NCBI GenBank assembly: GCA_002170595.1
Contig: NHDP01000009.1
Location: forward strand, 85,250-120,258
Source: Alphaproteobacteria bacterium TMED62
GTDB lineage: Bacteria > Pseudomonadota > Alphaproteobacteria > TMED109
Direction: 5' to 3'
DNA: 35,009 nucleotides
Positions 1 to 9,027 of this stretch are shown piece after piece. How positions within the stretch are numbered: position 1 is the first letter of the stretch; the number at the start of each line of letters is the position of its first letter. Below the pieces are notes generated by a model. It did not search any database and was not told the origin of the DNA. It saw only the letters and a program-made list of their open reading frames with translations. A program made the position numbers and the translations under genes.

Positions 1-141
1 AAATTTTTTTTTCCAACGTTTTATAAAAAATTGATGTATCATTCATTAAAAGTTTTTACTGGGAATAAAGTTGAACGTCCTAAACATTGGCGAACAAGGG
101 CTGAAAAAATTTCTGTTTCTAATAAATTTATAAAAAGATAA
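1..141 (+). CDS. C-terminal end of an unidentified protein (5' end outside window)
   Basis: A reading frame is open from base 1 to a TAA at 139-141, giving about 46 residues that end in ...KHWRTRAEKISVSNKFIKR. It stops 2 bases before the asnB start, the same tight spacing seen through the rest of this cluster, so it is probably the 3' end of the preceding gene in the same operon. The tail is basic and contains aromatic residues. I do not recognise a family from so short a piece. The ORF track omits it because no start codon lies inside the window. Confidence 0.6.
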   Translation, partial: KFFFPTFYKKLMYHSLKVFTGNKVERPKHWRTRAEKISVSNKFIKR

Positions 142-143
142 AT

Positions 144-2027
144 ATGTGTGGTCTAGTAGGTTTATATCTTAATGATAATATTAATTTAGAAGAAAGGTTT
201 TTTACTTCTATTTTAAATAATATGACAAATGTTCTTCAACATAGAGGACCAGATAACAAGGGTATATATTTTAATAAAGAAGATAAACTTGGTTTAGGTT
301 TTCAAAGACTAAGTATATTAGATTTAAAAAGTTCTGCAAATCAACCTATGCTATCAAAGAATAAAGATTGGGTTATGGTATTTAATGGAGAAATTTACAA
401 TTTTCAGATATTAAAAGAAAACCTTAAAAGAAAAAAAGCCTACTGGAGAAGCTCATCAGATTCAGAGGTGGTCATAGAATATATAGCAGAGTATGGTTTT
501 TATAATTCAATTAAAAAATTTAATGGCATGTTTGCAATAGCTGCATATTGTTTATCAGAAAAGACATTATGGCTAGCAAGAGATAAGTTTGGAGAAAAAC
601 CTCTATATTATAATTTTAGCTCTAACCAAGGTCTGTGTTTTGCTTCTGAATTAAGAGCACTTTCTGATTTACCTGGTTTTAAAACTATAGTTTGTGAGGA
701 AGCACTATCACAATACATAAGATACGGTTATGTACCTGAGCCATTAAGTATTTACAAAAATACTTATAAATTAGAGCCTGGACATATAATAAGATATGAT
801 AAAAAAAACTTTATAGTAAAGAAAAAGTACTGGGATAGTATAACAAGTTATATAAAGGTCAAAGCCAAAGGTTTTAAGGGTACATTTGAAGAGGCGAAAG
901 AAAAAGTAAAAAATCAAATAGATAAGTCCACCAGAGAAAGGCTAGTTTCCGATGTGCCATTAGGAGTCTTCTTATCGGGAGGTATAGACAGTTCTAATTT
1001 GGCTTTATCTTTGAATAGACAAAATATAACACCAAATACTTTTTCAATAGGGTTTTATGATAAAAAAACTAATGAATTAAATTTTGCTAATGAGGTTGCT
1101 AAAGTTTTAAAAACTAATCATTCATATAAATATATTAAAGAGCAAGAATGCATTGATAATATTGAAAGCATAGTTGATGCTTATGATGAACCTTTTTCTG
1201 ATCCATCTCAAATACCTACTTATATGTTATGTAAATTTGCAAAAAAAAAAATTACCGTCGCTATTTCTGGGGAAGGAGCAGATGAATTGTTTGGTGGTTA
1301 CCCAAGGTATATAAATATAGCTAATTTTTGGAATAAAATAAAAAACCAACCCGAATTATTTTCTGAGTTAATGGAACTATTATCAAATAGTTTTAGTTCA
1401 TCAAAATATTTACATTTAAAGTCTATAGGAAAAAAATTTAGAAAATATAGTCATATCAATTTAGATAGTTTATACAAAGATGAGATGTCTCGTTGGAGAC
1501 CAGATGAAAAAATTTTGGAAAAGAATTTTTTTAAAAATAGTTTTTTTGAAAAAAATATTAATAATAAGGATAAGATTTTTTCTACATTTAGACTTTTAAT
1601 GATGAGAGACATAATTACTTATCTTCCTAGTAATTTATTAGTAAAAACTGATAGAGCCTCAATGTCTAATAGTTTGGAAATAAGAAGCCCTTTTTTAGAT
1701 AATGATTTAGTCAATTTAATATGGAGTTTACCAGATAATTATATTTTTCATAAAACAGAAAAAGTGATATTGAAAGAGATCTTAAAAGAAAAGCTAGGTC
1801 ATGATTTTGTAAATAGAAAAAAACAAGGTTTTGAACCACCATTATATAAATGGTTAAAGGGATCTTTAAATCAATGGGCAAAAGACTTACTTCTTAGTAG
1901 TAATAGTCATTTTGAACAGTCAGACATTAAAAAGTTAATTTTGAGATTTGAAAAAGGGGAAAAAAAATTGACTTACAAAATTTGGACTATAATAATGTTT
2001 ATGTCTTGGAAAAATAAGTATTGTTAG
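144..2027 (+). CDS. asnB: Asparagine synthase-type glutamine amidotransferase (copy 1)
   Basis: This is a glutamine-hydrolysing asparagine synthetase-family protein (627 aa; the family is usually about 550-640). The N-terminal Ntn glutaminase domain starts MCGLVG, so Cys2 is the nucleophile after removal of Met1, and this fixes the start. NGEIYN follows. The C-terminal synthetase domain has the ATP-binding PP-loop LSGGIDSS at about residues 277-284 and SGEGADELFGGY further on. The usual reaction is ATP-dependent transfer of glutamine-derived ammonia to an activated carboxylate. Inside a polysaccharide cluster such enzymes often amidate sugar uronates rather than aspartate. Which role applies cannot be read from sequence; a second copy lies at 6033. 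It follows the upstream frame by 2 bases, with a weak ribosome site. An in-frame A11 run lies at 1241-1251. Confidence 0.92.
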   Translation: MCGLVGLYLNDNINLEERFFTSILNNMTNVLQHRGPDNKGIYFNKEDKLGLGFQRLSILDLKSSANQPMLSKNKDWVMVFNGEIYNFQILKENLKRKKAYWRSSSDSEVVIEYIAEYGFYNSIKKFNGMFAIAAYCLSEKTLWLARDKFGEKPLYYNFSSNQGLCFASELRALSDLPGFKTIVCEEALSQYIRYGYVPEPLSIYKNTYKLEPGHIIRYDKKNFIVKKKYWDSITSYIKVKAKGFKGTFEEAKEKVKNQIDKSTRERLVSDVPLGVFLSGGIDSSNLALSLNRQNITPNTFSIGFYDKKTNELNFANEVAKVLKTNHSYKYIKEQECIDNIESIVDAYDEPFSDPSQIPTYMLCKFAKKKITVAISGEGADELFGGYPRYINIANFWNKIKNQPELFSELMELLSNSFSSSKYLHLKSIGKKFRKYSHINLDSLYKDEMSRWRPDEKILEKNFFKNSFFEKNINNKDKIFSTFRLLMMRDIITYLPSNLLVKTDRASMSNSLEIRSPFLDNDLVNLIWSLPDNYIFHKTEKVILKEILKEKLGHDFVNRKKQGFEPPLYKWLKGSLNQWAKDLLLSSNSHFEQSDIKKLILRFEKGEKKLTYKIWTIIMFMSWKNKYC

Positions 2028-2057
2028 GTTTAAGGGTTTAATTTTTAAGGATGTATT

Positions 2058-3857
2058 TTGACAACAGAAAACATTAGAAATTTTGCAATAATTGCTCATA
2101 TAGATCATGGTAAGTCTACTTTAGCAGATAGATTAATAGAATATTGTGGAGGTTTATCAAGTAGAGAGATGAAACAGCAGGTATTGGACTCAATGGATAT
2201 AGAAAGAGAAAGAGGTATTACTATCAAAGCTCAGTCTGTCAGACTAGAGTATAAGGATGAAAATAAAAATATTTTTGTGCTAAATCTCATTGATACTCCT
2301 GGGCATGTAGACTTTAGTTACGAGGTTTCAAGATCTATGGCTGCTTGCGAGGGAGCTTTACTTTTAGTTGATGCAAGTCAGGGAGTGGAGGCACAAACTT
2401 TAGCTAATTCTTGGCTTGCTATTGAATCAGACTTAGAAATTATTCCTGTGCTGAATAAAATTGATTTACCTTCTGCTGAGCCAGAAAGAATAAAAAAACA
2501 GATAGAAGACATAATAGGTATAGATACATCTAATACAATTTCTGTATCAGCTAAAACTGGAAATGGCGTAGAAGATGTTATTTCTAATCTGATAAAATTG
2601 TTACCTCCGCCAAAAGGAAGTACTAAAAATCCTTTAAGAGTACTATTAGTTGATTCTTGGTATGATACATATCTTGGTGTAATGGTTTTAGTAAGAGTAG
2701 TTGATGGAGTTTTAAAAAAAGGAGATAAAATAAAGCTGTTGTTGTCAAATAGTGAATATCAAATAGAGAAAGTTGGGGTATTTAGACCAAAGCCAGAAGA
2801 AGTCATAGAACTTAAAGCGGGTGAAGTTGGTTTTATTACTGCAAATATAAAGGAAACATCACAAGCTTGGGTTGGGGATACTATAGTAGATAGTAAAAAT
2901 ATTTATAAAATAAAACCTTTACCTGGTTTTAAGCCTATTACTCCTGTAGTGTTCTGTGGCTTATACCCTATTGATGCTTCAGATTATGATCATCTAAAGG
3001 ATTCATTAAATAAGTTAAAACTAAATGATAGTTCATTCACTTTTGAAAATGAATCAAGTGTAGCATTAGGTTTAGGTTTCAGATGTGGTTTTTTAGGACT
3101 TTTACATTTGGAAATAATTCAAGAAAGACTTAAAAGAGAATTTTCTTTAGATTTAATAGTAACACCACCAAGTGTAGTTTATAAGGTAATAAAAACTAAT
3201 GAGGAAATCTTGGAAATACATAATCCTGCAGATTGGCCAGAACAAACTAAAATTAAGGAAGTTAGTGAGCCTTGGATAACTGCAACAATATTTTCTCCTG
3301 ATAATTATTTAGGGGGAATATTAAAATTATGTATAGAAAAAAGAGGAGTGCAAAAGGATATCAGCTTTACAGGAAGCAGAGTTATGATTAATTTTCACCT
3401 ACCATTAAATGAAATTATATTTGATTTTCATGATAGAATAAAGTCAATTAGTCAAGGATATGCAAGTTTTGACTACGAAATTATAGATTATCAAATAGGT
3501 AGATTAGAAAAAGTAAATATTTTAGTTAATAATGAAAATGTAGAAAGTTTGTCATTTATAACTCATAAGGATAAGGCTGTTATAAGGGGAAGAACAATAT
3601 GTGGAAAACTTAAAGATAGTATCCCAAAGCAACTTTTCAAGATTGCTATTCAGGCTGCTATAGGTTCCAAGGTCATTGCAAGGGAAACTTTAGGCTCGAT
3701 GAGAAAAGATGTGATTGCTAAATGCTATGGAGGAGATGTTACTAGAAAAAGAAAATTATTGGAAAAGCAAAAAGCAGGCAAAAAGAAAATGAAGCAAGTC
3801 GGAAATGTTAACATACCTCAAGAAGCTTTTTTGGCAGCAATAAAATTAGATAATTAA
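2058..3857 (+). CDS. lepA: Elongation factor 4 (LepA), ribosome-associated GTPase
   Basis: LepA/EF4 is a translational GTPase that binds ribosomes and acts in translation or ribosome maturation. The 599-aa length is normal for the family. The G1 motif is AHIDHGKST near the N-terminus, followed by G2-G3 features ([23 protein letters not shown]) and G4 NKID. The C-terminal region carries the LepA-specific basic tail with [22 protein letters not shown]. The start is TTG at 2058, with an AAGG ribosome site 7 bases upstream; the nearby ATG at 2051 is in another frame. It sits between an asnB and a glycosyltransferase gene that begins on the very next base after its stop (TAAATG), an unexpected place for a housekeeping gene. 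Confidence 0.97.
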   Translation: MTTENIRNFAIIAHIDHGKSTLADRLIEYCGGLSSREMKQQVLDSMDIERERGITIKAQSVRLEYKDENKNIFVLNLIDTPGHVDFSYEVSRSMAACEGALLLVDASQGVEAQTLANSWLAIESDLEIIPVLNKIDLPSAEPERIKKQIEDIIGIDTSNTISVSAKTGNGVEDVISNLIKLLPPPKGSTKNPLRVLLVDSWYDTYLGVMVLVRVVDGVLKKGDKIKLLLSNSEYQIEKVGVFRPKPEEVIELKAGEVGFITANIKETSQAWVGDTIVDSKNIYKIKPLPGFKPITPVVFCGLYPIDASDYDHLKDSLNKLKLNDSSFTFENESSVALGLGFRCGFLGLLHLEIIQERLKREFSLDLIVTPPSVVYKVIKTNEEILEIHNPADWPEQTKIKEVSEPWITATIFSPDNYLGGILKLCIEKRGVQKDISFTGSRVMINFHLPLNEIIFDFHDRIKSISQGYASFDYEIIDYQIGRLEKVNILVNNENVESLSFITHKDKAVIRGRTICGKLKDSIPKQLFKIAIQAAIGSKVIARETLGSMRKDVIAKCYGGDVTRKRKLLEKQKAGKKKMKQVGNVNIPQEAFLAAIKLDN

Positions 3858-4934
3858 ATGATAAAAAAAAGAGCATTAATTATCTTGCCCTCAAATACAG
3901 TGGGTGGAGCTGAAAAGGTTATTTGTTCATATTTCAATAACTTCAAAGATTCAAAAATATCTCTTAAACTATTAGTGATAAATAATAAAGATAAAATTAA
4001 TAAATTAAAAAATAGAAATGTAATTAATTTAAATTATTCTAGATTTATATTTTCAATTCCTAAAGTACTAAATATTATAAAAAATAATAAGATAAAAATC
4101 GTTATATCTACCTTTCCAAATATATCAGCTATATTATTAATGTTAAAGTATTTCAATATAATTGATATCAAAATAATAGTTAGGCAACCAAACATAATAG
4201 AAAAGTCCTTGAGAGGAAGTTTAAAATTACAACTTTTAAGAAATACATATAAATTTTTCATAAAATTTACAGATGCAGTAATCGTAACATCAGAGTTTAT
4301 GAAGGAAGAAATACTTAAATATAAGGTAAATAAAAAAAAAGTTTTTTTGCTAAGAAATCCAATAAGCATACATCAAATTAGGAAAGGAATTAAGCCAATT
4401 AGACTAGGTAAAGATAAAGTGAAATTAATTTTTGTAGGAAGACTAGTTTATCAAAAAGGAATAGATAGAATTTTACATTTATTTATTAATAATAAAAATA
4501 TAGAATTAATAATAGTTGGAGATGGAAAGTTAAGAAGTCAATTATCAAAAAAAGTAAAAGATTTAGATATTGAAGATAATATTAAATTTTTAGGTGAGCT
4601 ATCTGAACCTTATAGTTTAATTGCTGGTTCTGATTATTTCATGCTACCATCTAGATGGGAAGGTTTACCTAATAGTGTTTTAGAATCTTTAGCTCTAGGT
4701 ACGCCTGTCTTATCTACTAAACAAATATATAGTTTGTACGATTTTAAAAATAATATTTCAAATAAAAGCATAAGGCTTTATAATAATATAAAAGACCTAT
4801 CAAATAAAATTTCTACACTTAAAAAAAGAAAAGACTATAAAAACCCTAAACTTAGAAAATCGTTATTAATTGAAAATATTTCTCCAGCAACTTTTAATGA
4901 TAAGTTAAATCAAATTATCTATAAAATAATATGA
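3858..4934 (+). CDS. GT4-family glycosyltransferase 1
   Basis: A retaining GT-B glycosyltransferase of the GT4 group (358 aa), expected to add a sugar from an NDP-sugar to a lipid-linked oligosaccharide at the cytoplasmic face. The N-terminal domain opens with LPSNTVGGAEKVI. The C-terminal nucleotide-binding domain begins around FVGRLVYQKGIDRIL (about residue 192) and contains the EX7E-type segment WEGLPNSVLESLALGTPV (about 270-290). It starts immediately after the lepA stop and its final ATGA overlaps the start of the next glycosyltransferase, so it is translationally coupled on both sides. Sugar specificity is not predictable. Confidence 0.9.
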   Translation: MIKKRALIILPSNTVGGAEKVICSYFNNFKDSKISLKLLVINNKDKINKLKNRNVINLNYSRFIFSIPKVLNIIKNNKIKIVISTFPNISAILLMLKYFNIIDIKIIVRQPNIIEKSLRGSLKLQLLRNTYKFFIKFTDAVIVTSEFMKEEILKYKVNKKKVFLLRNPISIHQIRKGIKPIRLGKDKVKLIFVGRLVYQKGIDRILHLFINNKNIELIIVGDGKLRSQLSKKVKDLDIEDNIKFLGELSEPYSLIAGSDYFMLPSRWEGLPNSVLESLALGTPVLSTKQIYSLYDFKNNISNKSIRLYNNIKDLSNKISTLKKRKDYKNPKLRKSLLIENISPATFNDKLNQIIYKII

Positions 4935-6031
4935 AAAATAAAATTAAAGTATTACATGTTATAGCTAGTTTAGGAAATGGTGGAGCAGAGAGGCAACTTA
5001 TAGAACTTCTTAAATATAATAAAAATCATAGTATTTTATTGTTATATGATGCAGATATATATAAAGATACATTGAATAAATTAGGGATTAAATATTGGGA
5101 AATGAAAATACAAAACAAATTACTTATATTTTCAAAAATATTTTTTTTCAGAAATATTATACATGAATATAAACCAGATATAATACAATCATGGATGTAT
5201 AATGCATGCTTTTTTACTACAGTATGCAAATTAATTAAGTTATATAATAAGCCTTTAATTTGGAATATAAGATGTTCTGAAATGATTACTAAATATTATT
5301 CTATATCTTTAAAGTTAATTATTTATAGTTGTTTAGCATTGTCGAAAAACATAGAAAGAATAGTATATAACTCTTTTGCTGGAAAAGCTTATCACAGAAA
5401 AATTGGCTTTAGTCAAAAAAAAGAAGAAATTGTTTATAATGGAATAAATTCTAAGAAATTTAATTTGGTCAATAAGCATAGAAAAAATCTTAGAGAAAAA
5501 TATAATATTGGAAAGGAGGAATTAGTTTTCATATGCGTTGCTAGAGTAGATCCTATGAAAAATTACTCTAATTTTTTGAAAGCATATGAAAATTTAGAAA
5601 GTTTTCATAAGAAGAAAAGTAAATTAATACTAATTGGTAAAGGGACAGATCAATTAATAGTACCTAATAACTGTATTGCATTAGGAATGAAACAAAATGT
5701 AGAATTATATTATAGTATGGCTGATATTATTATAGTCCCATCAGCATTTGGTGAAGGCTTTTCTAATGTATTGGCCGAAGGTATGTTAACAAAATTACTG
5801 CCGGTAGCCACTGACATAGGAGATGCAAAAAAAATTATAGGTAAAACAGGCTTTATAATTAAGGGGCACAGCGTTGAAAGCTTGGAAAATAACTTGTTAA
5901 AAATTATTAATTTAAAAAAAAATATAATAAAAAGTATGGGAGAAAAGGCTAGGTTTAGGGCAAATAAATTATTTACTGTGGAGAATATGGTGAAATCATA
6001 CGATGTTATTTACAACAAGGTTAAACAATAA
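4931..6031 (+). CDS. GT4-family glycosyltransferase 2
   Basis: A second GT-B, GT4-type glycosyltransferase (366 aa). It begins KVLHVIASLGNGGAERQL, the typical acceptor-domain glycine-rich loop, and has the donor domain with CVARVDPMKNYSNFLKA (about residue 203) and FGEGFSNVLAEGM in the sugar-nucleotide site. It overlaps the preceding gene by 4 bases (ATGA) and ends 1 base before the MCG start of the second asnB. It is presumed to extend the same lipid-linked polysaccharide repeat. Donor and linkage are unknown. Confidence 0.9.
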   Translation: MKNKIKVLHVIASLGNGGAERQLIELLKYNKNHSILLLYDADIYKDTLNKLGIKYWEMKIQNKLLIFSKIFFFRNIIHEYKPDIIQSWMYNACFFTTVCKLIKLYNKPLIWNIRCSEMITKYYSISLKLIIYSCLALSKNIERIVYNSFAGKAYHRKIGFSQKKEEIVYNGINSKKFNLVNKHRKNLREKYNIGKEELVFICVARVDPMKNYSNFLKAYENLESFHKKKSKLILIGKGTDQLIVPNNCIALGMKQNVELYYSMADIIIVPSAFGEGFSNVLAEGMLTKLLPVATDIGDAKKIIGKTGFIIKGHSVESLENNLLKIINLKKNIIKSMGEKARFRANKLFTVENMVKSYDVIYNKVKQ

Positions 6032-6032
6032 A

Positions 6033-7886
6033 ATGTGTGGTTTTGCAGGTACTGTGAATCTTAATCACTTAGAGAGAACAGCATATTTAGATAGACAATT
6101 TGAAATCGCTTATAAAAATCTAAAATCTAGAGGTCCTGACGATAAAGGAATTTGGGTAGATCAAAATAGTTATTTTCTTCATACAAGATTAAAAATATTA
6201 GATTTAAGTGTTGAATCTGCTCAACCCATGCATAAAGGAAACTATGTAATTTGTTTTAATGGTGAAATTTATAATTTTAGAGAAATCAAGGCAGAGCTAA
6301 TTAAAAAAGGTCATTCATTTATTTCTAATGGCGATACAGAAATATTAATTTCTGCTTGGAAGGAGTGGGGAGAGATAATGTTAGAAAAGTTGGATGGAAT
6401 GTTTTCTTTTGCCATATGGGATAAAAAAAATAAAAATCTATTTTTGGCAAGAGATAGATTTGGCAAAAAGCCTTTAGTCTATTGTTTAAGAAATAATAGT
6501 ATATTTTTTGCTTCAGATGTAAAAAGTTTAGCTTCAATTACTAAGGCAGGTGCAATTAGTAAAAAAGCTATTAATAGTTTATTTAGATTTAGATTTATAT
6601 CCGAGCCCATGACTATATATGAAGATTTTATTAAGCTGTCACCTGGTTCTTTGATGAAATTTAATAGTTATGGGGTTAAAGCTCAAGATTGGTATTATAA
6701 GAATATTAAAAAAAACAAAATTGCGTTTTCTAGTATTGATCAATTAAAAGATTTAATAGATAAGTCTGTTAATAAGAGGTTAATATCTGATGTACCATTA
6801 GGAGTTTTTTTGTCAGGAGGCATTGACTCAGCAGCTATTTTGGATTCCGTTGCTCAACATGGCAAAAAAGTTCCAACTTTTACTGTAGGCTTTAAAAATC
6901 AGAATAAATATTATGATGAGTCTGTGAGTGCAAAAAAAATTTCAAACTATTATGGTTTCAAAAATAAAACTATCTATTTAGAACAAAAAACAATACTAAA
7001 TCATATAGATAATATTTTGGATGCTAATGACGAACCATTTGCAGATTCTAGTGCTATTGCTATGCATATGATTTCTCATTCTGTAAAAAATGATATAAAG
7101 GTAGCATTGACTGGAGATGGAGGAGACGAACTTTTTGGAGGTTATAATAAGTATATTTCTTATAAATGGAAAAAACTAATGTTATTTTTACCTCATAAAC
7201 TTAAATTAAGTTTAATTAAAAATCTATCTGATAGCAAGGAAAATAGATTTCTAAATTTCACGAGGAAGTTTAAAAGGTTTTTAGAAAATTACGATAATGA
7301 CTCTAGCAAAATGCAAATCAACTATCTTGATCAATTAAACAATGAAGAGTTTCTTAAGCTTTTTGGGTTTGATAAGCAACCAATATCTGAAAGTTTGTTT
7401 CGAGGAAGTAATTATTTTTCAGGATTAAATAAAATTCTATTTAGGGATTTTAGATTTTCGATGTTAGGCGATATGTTAGTTAAGCTTGATAGACATTCTA
7501 TGGCAAATAGTATTGAATTAAGATCACCATTCTTAGATAAGGATTTAGTAAATTTATCATTTAATATACCTGCAGAAAAAAAAATTGGATTTTTAAAGGG
7601 CAAATTGATAATAAGAGATTGTTATAAAAATAATTTTCCCAATTGGTACCTTAAAAGGGCCAAAAGAGGTTTTGAAGTTCCTCTAAATAATTGGCTGAAA
7701 AATGATTTACGTTATTTAGTTGAAGAATCTACTATGCCTAATGTTTTAGAAAGTCTTAATATAAAAAATAAAAATATCATTCATAATTGGAAAAAAGAGT
7801 TTTATAACGGAAAGAAAGATAATTCTTGGAAGCTATGGGTTATAATTACATATTATCATTGGGCAAAAAGAAGTAGAGTCATTTAA
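6033..7886 (+). CDS. asnB: Asparagine synthase-type glutamine amidotransferase (copy 2)
   Basis: A second AsnB-like amidotransferase. The ORF track starts at 6003, but the catalytic Cys must follow the initiator Met, so I place the start at ATG 6033 (MCGFAG), giving 617 aa. This also removes overlap with the glycosyltransferase, leaving a 1-base gap. The glutaminase domain has NGEIYNF; the synthetase domain has LSGGIDSA and TGDGGDELFGGY, and RSPFLD towards the C-terminus. It is clearly divergent from copy 1, so this is not a recent duplication. Its position just before a glycosyltransferase and a UDP-sugar dehydrogenase suggests amidation of a hexuronate, as for the AsnB-like enzymes of O-antigen clusters containing uronamides. 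That assignment is inference. Confidence 0.9.
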   Translation: MCGFAGTVNLNHLERTAYLDRQFEIAYKNLKSRGPDDKGIWVDQNSYFLHTRLKILDLSVESAQPMHKGNYVICFNGEIYNFREIKAELIKKGHSFISNGDTEILISAWKEWGEIMLEKLDGMFSFAIWDKKNKNLFLARDRFGKKPLVYCLRNNSIFFASDVKSLASITKAGAISKKAINSLFRFRFISEPMTIYEDFIKLSPGSLMKFNSYGVKAQDWYYKNIKKNKIAFSSIDQLKDLIDKSVNKRLISDVPLGVFLSGGIDSAAILDSVAQHGKKVPTFTVGFKNQNKYYDESVSAKKISNYYGFKNKTIYLEQKTILNHIDNILDANDEPFADSSAIAMHMISHSVKNDIKVALTGDGGDELFGGYNKYISYKWKKLMLFLPHKLKLSLIKNLSDSKENRFLNFTRKFKRFLENYDNDSSKMQINYLDQLNNEEFLKLFGFDKQPISESLFRGSNYFSGLNKILFRDFRFSMLGDMLVKLDRHSMANSIELRSPFLDKDLVNLSFNIPAEKKIGFLKGKLIIRDCYKNNFPNWYLKRAKRGFEVPLNNWLKNDLRYLVEESTMPNVLESLNIKNKNIIHNWKKEFYNGKKDNSWKLWVIITYYHWAKRSRVI

Positions 7887-7893
7887 AATTATT

Positions 7894-9027
7894 ATGCAAA
7901 AAAAAATCTTATTTATTGTTACTGAGGATTGGTATTTTATTTCTCATAGACTAAAATTAGCAAGATATTTAATCAAAAAGGGTTTTAAAGTTTTTGTTTG
8001 CTGCAAAGATACAGGAAAAGTTAAGGATATTGAAAAAAAAGGAATGATTCATTTGAACTTAAGTATTGATAGAAAATCATTGTCTTTTATTCAATTTTTG
8101 AATGAAAGTTTATGCATTATTAAAATAGTAAGAAATTTAAGACCTGAAATTGTTCATTTGATATCAATTAGGCCAATAATAACAGGAATATTATCAACAT
8201 TATTTGTTAAAAGTAATTTTTGTGCGACTTTTACAGGTATGGGGTTTTTATTTATAAAGAAAAGTTTTAAGATTAAGATTTTAAGAAACGTTATAATAAA
8301 TTATTTAAAAATATTTTTAATGTTTAGAAATTTGTCTTTTATTGTTCAAAACAAAGATGATGAAGCTTTTTTTAAAAGTAAATTTAAATATAAAAATTTG
8401 TTTTTAAAGGTTATAAAAGGATCAGGTGTAGATATTACTCACTATAAATATTCGCCTGAAATTATTAAAAAAGATGTAAGGATAGCTTATGCGGGGAGAA
8501 TATTAAAAGATAAAGGTATTTTATCTTTAATTGAGGCATTTAAATTAGCAAAAAAAAAATATGCTAATTTAAGCTTACATATAGCTGGACCTTTAGATGA
8601 AAAAAACCCATCAAGTATTTCAAAAACATATTTTGAAAAATTAATTGATTTTGAAGGCATAATTTATTTAGGTAATATTAAAAATATAAGAAAGTTTTGG
8701 CAACAAGCAAATATTGCTGTCTTAATGAGTAAAAGGGAGGGGTTACCTCTAAGTTTACTTGAGGCAGCGGCAATTGGTAGAGCAATTATATCAACTGACG
8801 TGACTGGTAGCAGAGAGATAGCAATAGACAAATATAATGCAATAAATGTTAAAGTAGGTAATGTAATAGAGTGTAGTAAAGCTATTTTAAAATTAACTAA
8901 AAATAAATTACTTAGAAAAAAATATGGAAAAAATAGTAGAAAACTAGTAGAAGGTGATATGGCACTTGAGCATATTTGTTATCAATATTATAAGTTATAC
9001 AATGAAATGATTAATCTGGAGCAATAA
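7894..9027 (+). CDS. GT4-family glycosyltransferase 3
   Basis: A GT-B glycosyltransferase (377 aa) whose N-terminus ILFIVTEDWYFISHRLKLA resembles the Glyco_trans_4_2/PglA-type enzymes that act early in O-antigen or N-glycan-like assembly. It also has HLISIRPIITG and FTGMGFLF in the acceptor domain. The donor domain starts near YAGRILKDKGILSLIEAF (about residue 199), followed by KREGLPLSLLEAAAIGRAII and DVTGSREI. It starts 7 bases after asnB copy 2 and its TAA shares one base with the ATG of the dehydrogenase (TAATG). Specificity cannot be determined, but enzymes with this N-terminal signature commonly follow an initiating HexNAc-phosphate transferase, which is not in this window. Confidence 0.88.
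   Translation: MQKKILFIVTEDWYFISHRLKLARYLIKKGFKVFVCCKDTGKVKDIEKKGMIHLNLSIDRKSLSFIQFLNESLCIIKIVRNLRPEIVHLISIRPIITGILSTLFVKSNFCATFTGMGFLFIKKSFKIKILRNVIINYLKIFLMFRNLSFIVQNKDDEAFFKSKFKYKNLFLKVIKGSGVDITHYKYSPEIIKKDVRIAYAGRILKDKGILSLIEAFKLAKKKYANLSLHIAGPLDEKNPSSISKTYFEKLIDFEGIIYLGNIKNIRKFWQQANIAVLMSKREGLPLSLLEAAAIGRAIISTDVTGSREIAIDKYNAINVKVGNVIECSKAILKLTKNKLLRKKYGKNSRKLVEGDMALEHICYQYYKLYNEMINLEQ

Noticed and set aside
1241-1251. A11 run in asnB copy 1 as a frameshift site
   Set aside because: The frame reads correctly through it into the conserved SGEGADELFGG block, so the gene is intact as given.
4034-4369. 111-aa minus-strand ORF inside glycosyltransferase 1
   Set aside because: Antisense to a gene with clear GT4 motifs; hydrophobic content simply reflects reversed Lys/Asn/Ile codons.
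144-7886. The two asnB genes as flanking repeats of a composite mobile element
   Set aside because: They are in direct order but diverged strongly at protein level, with no terminal inverted repeats, target duplication or transposase.
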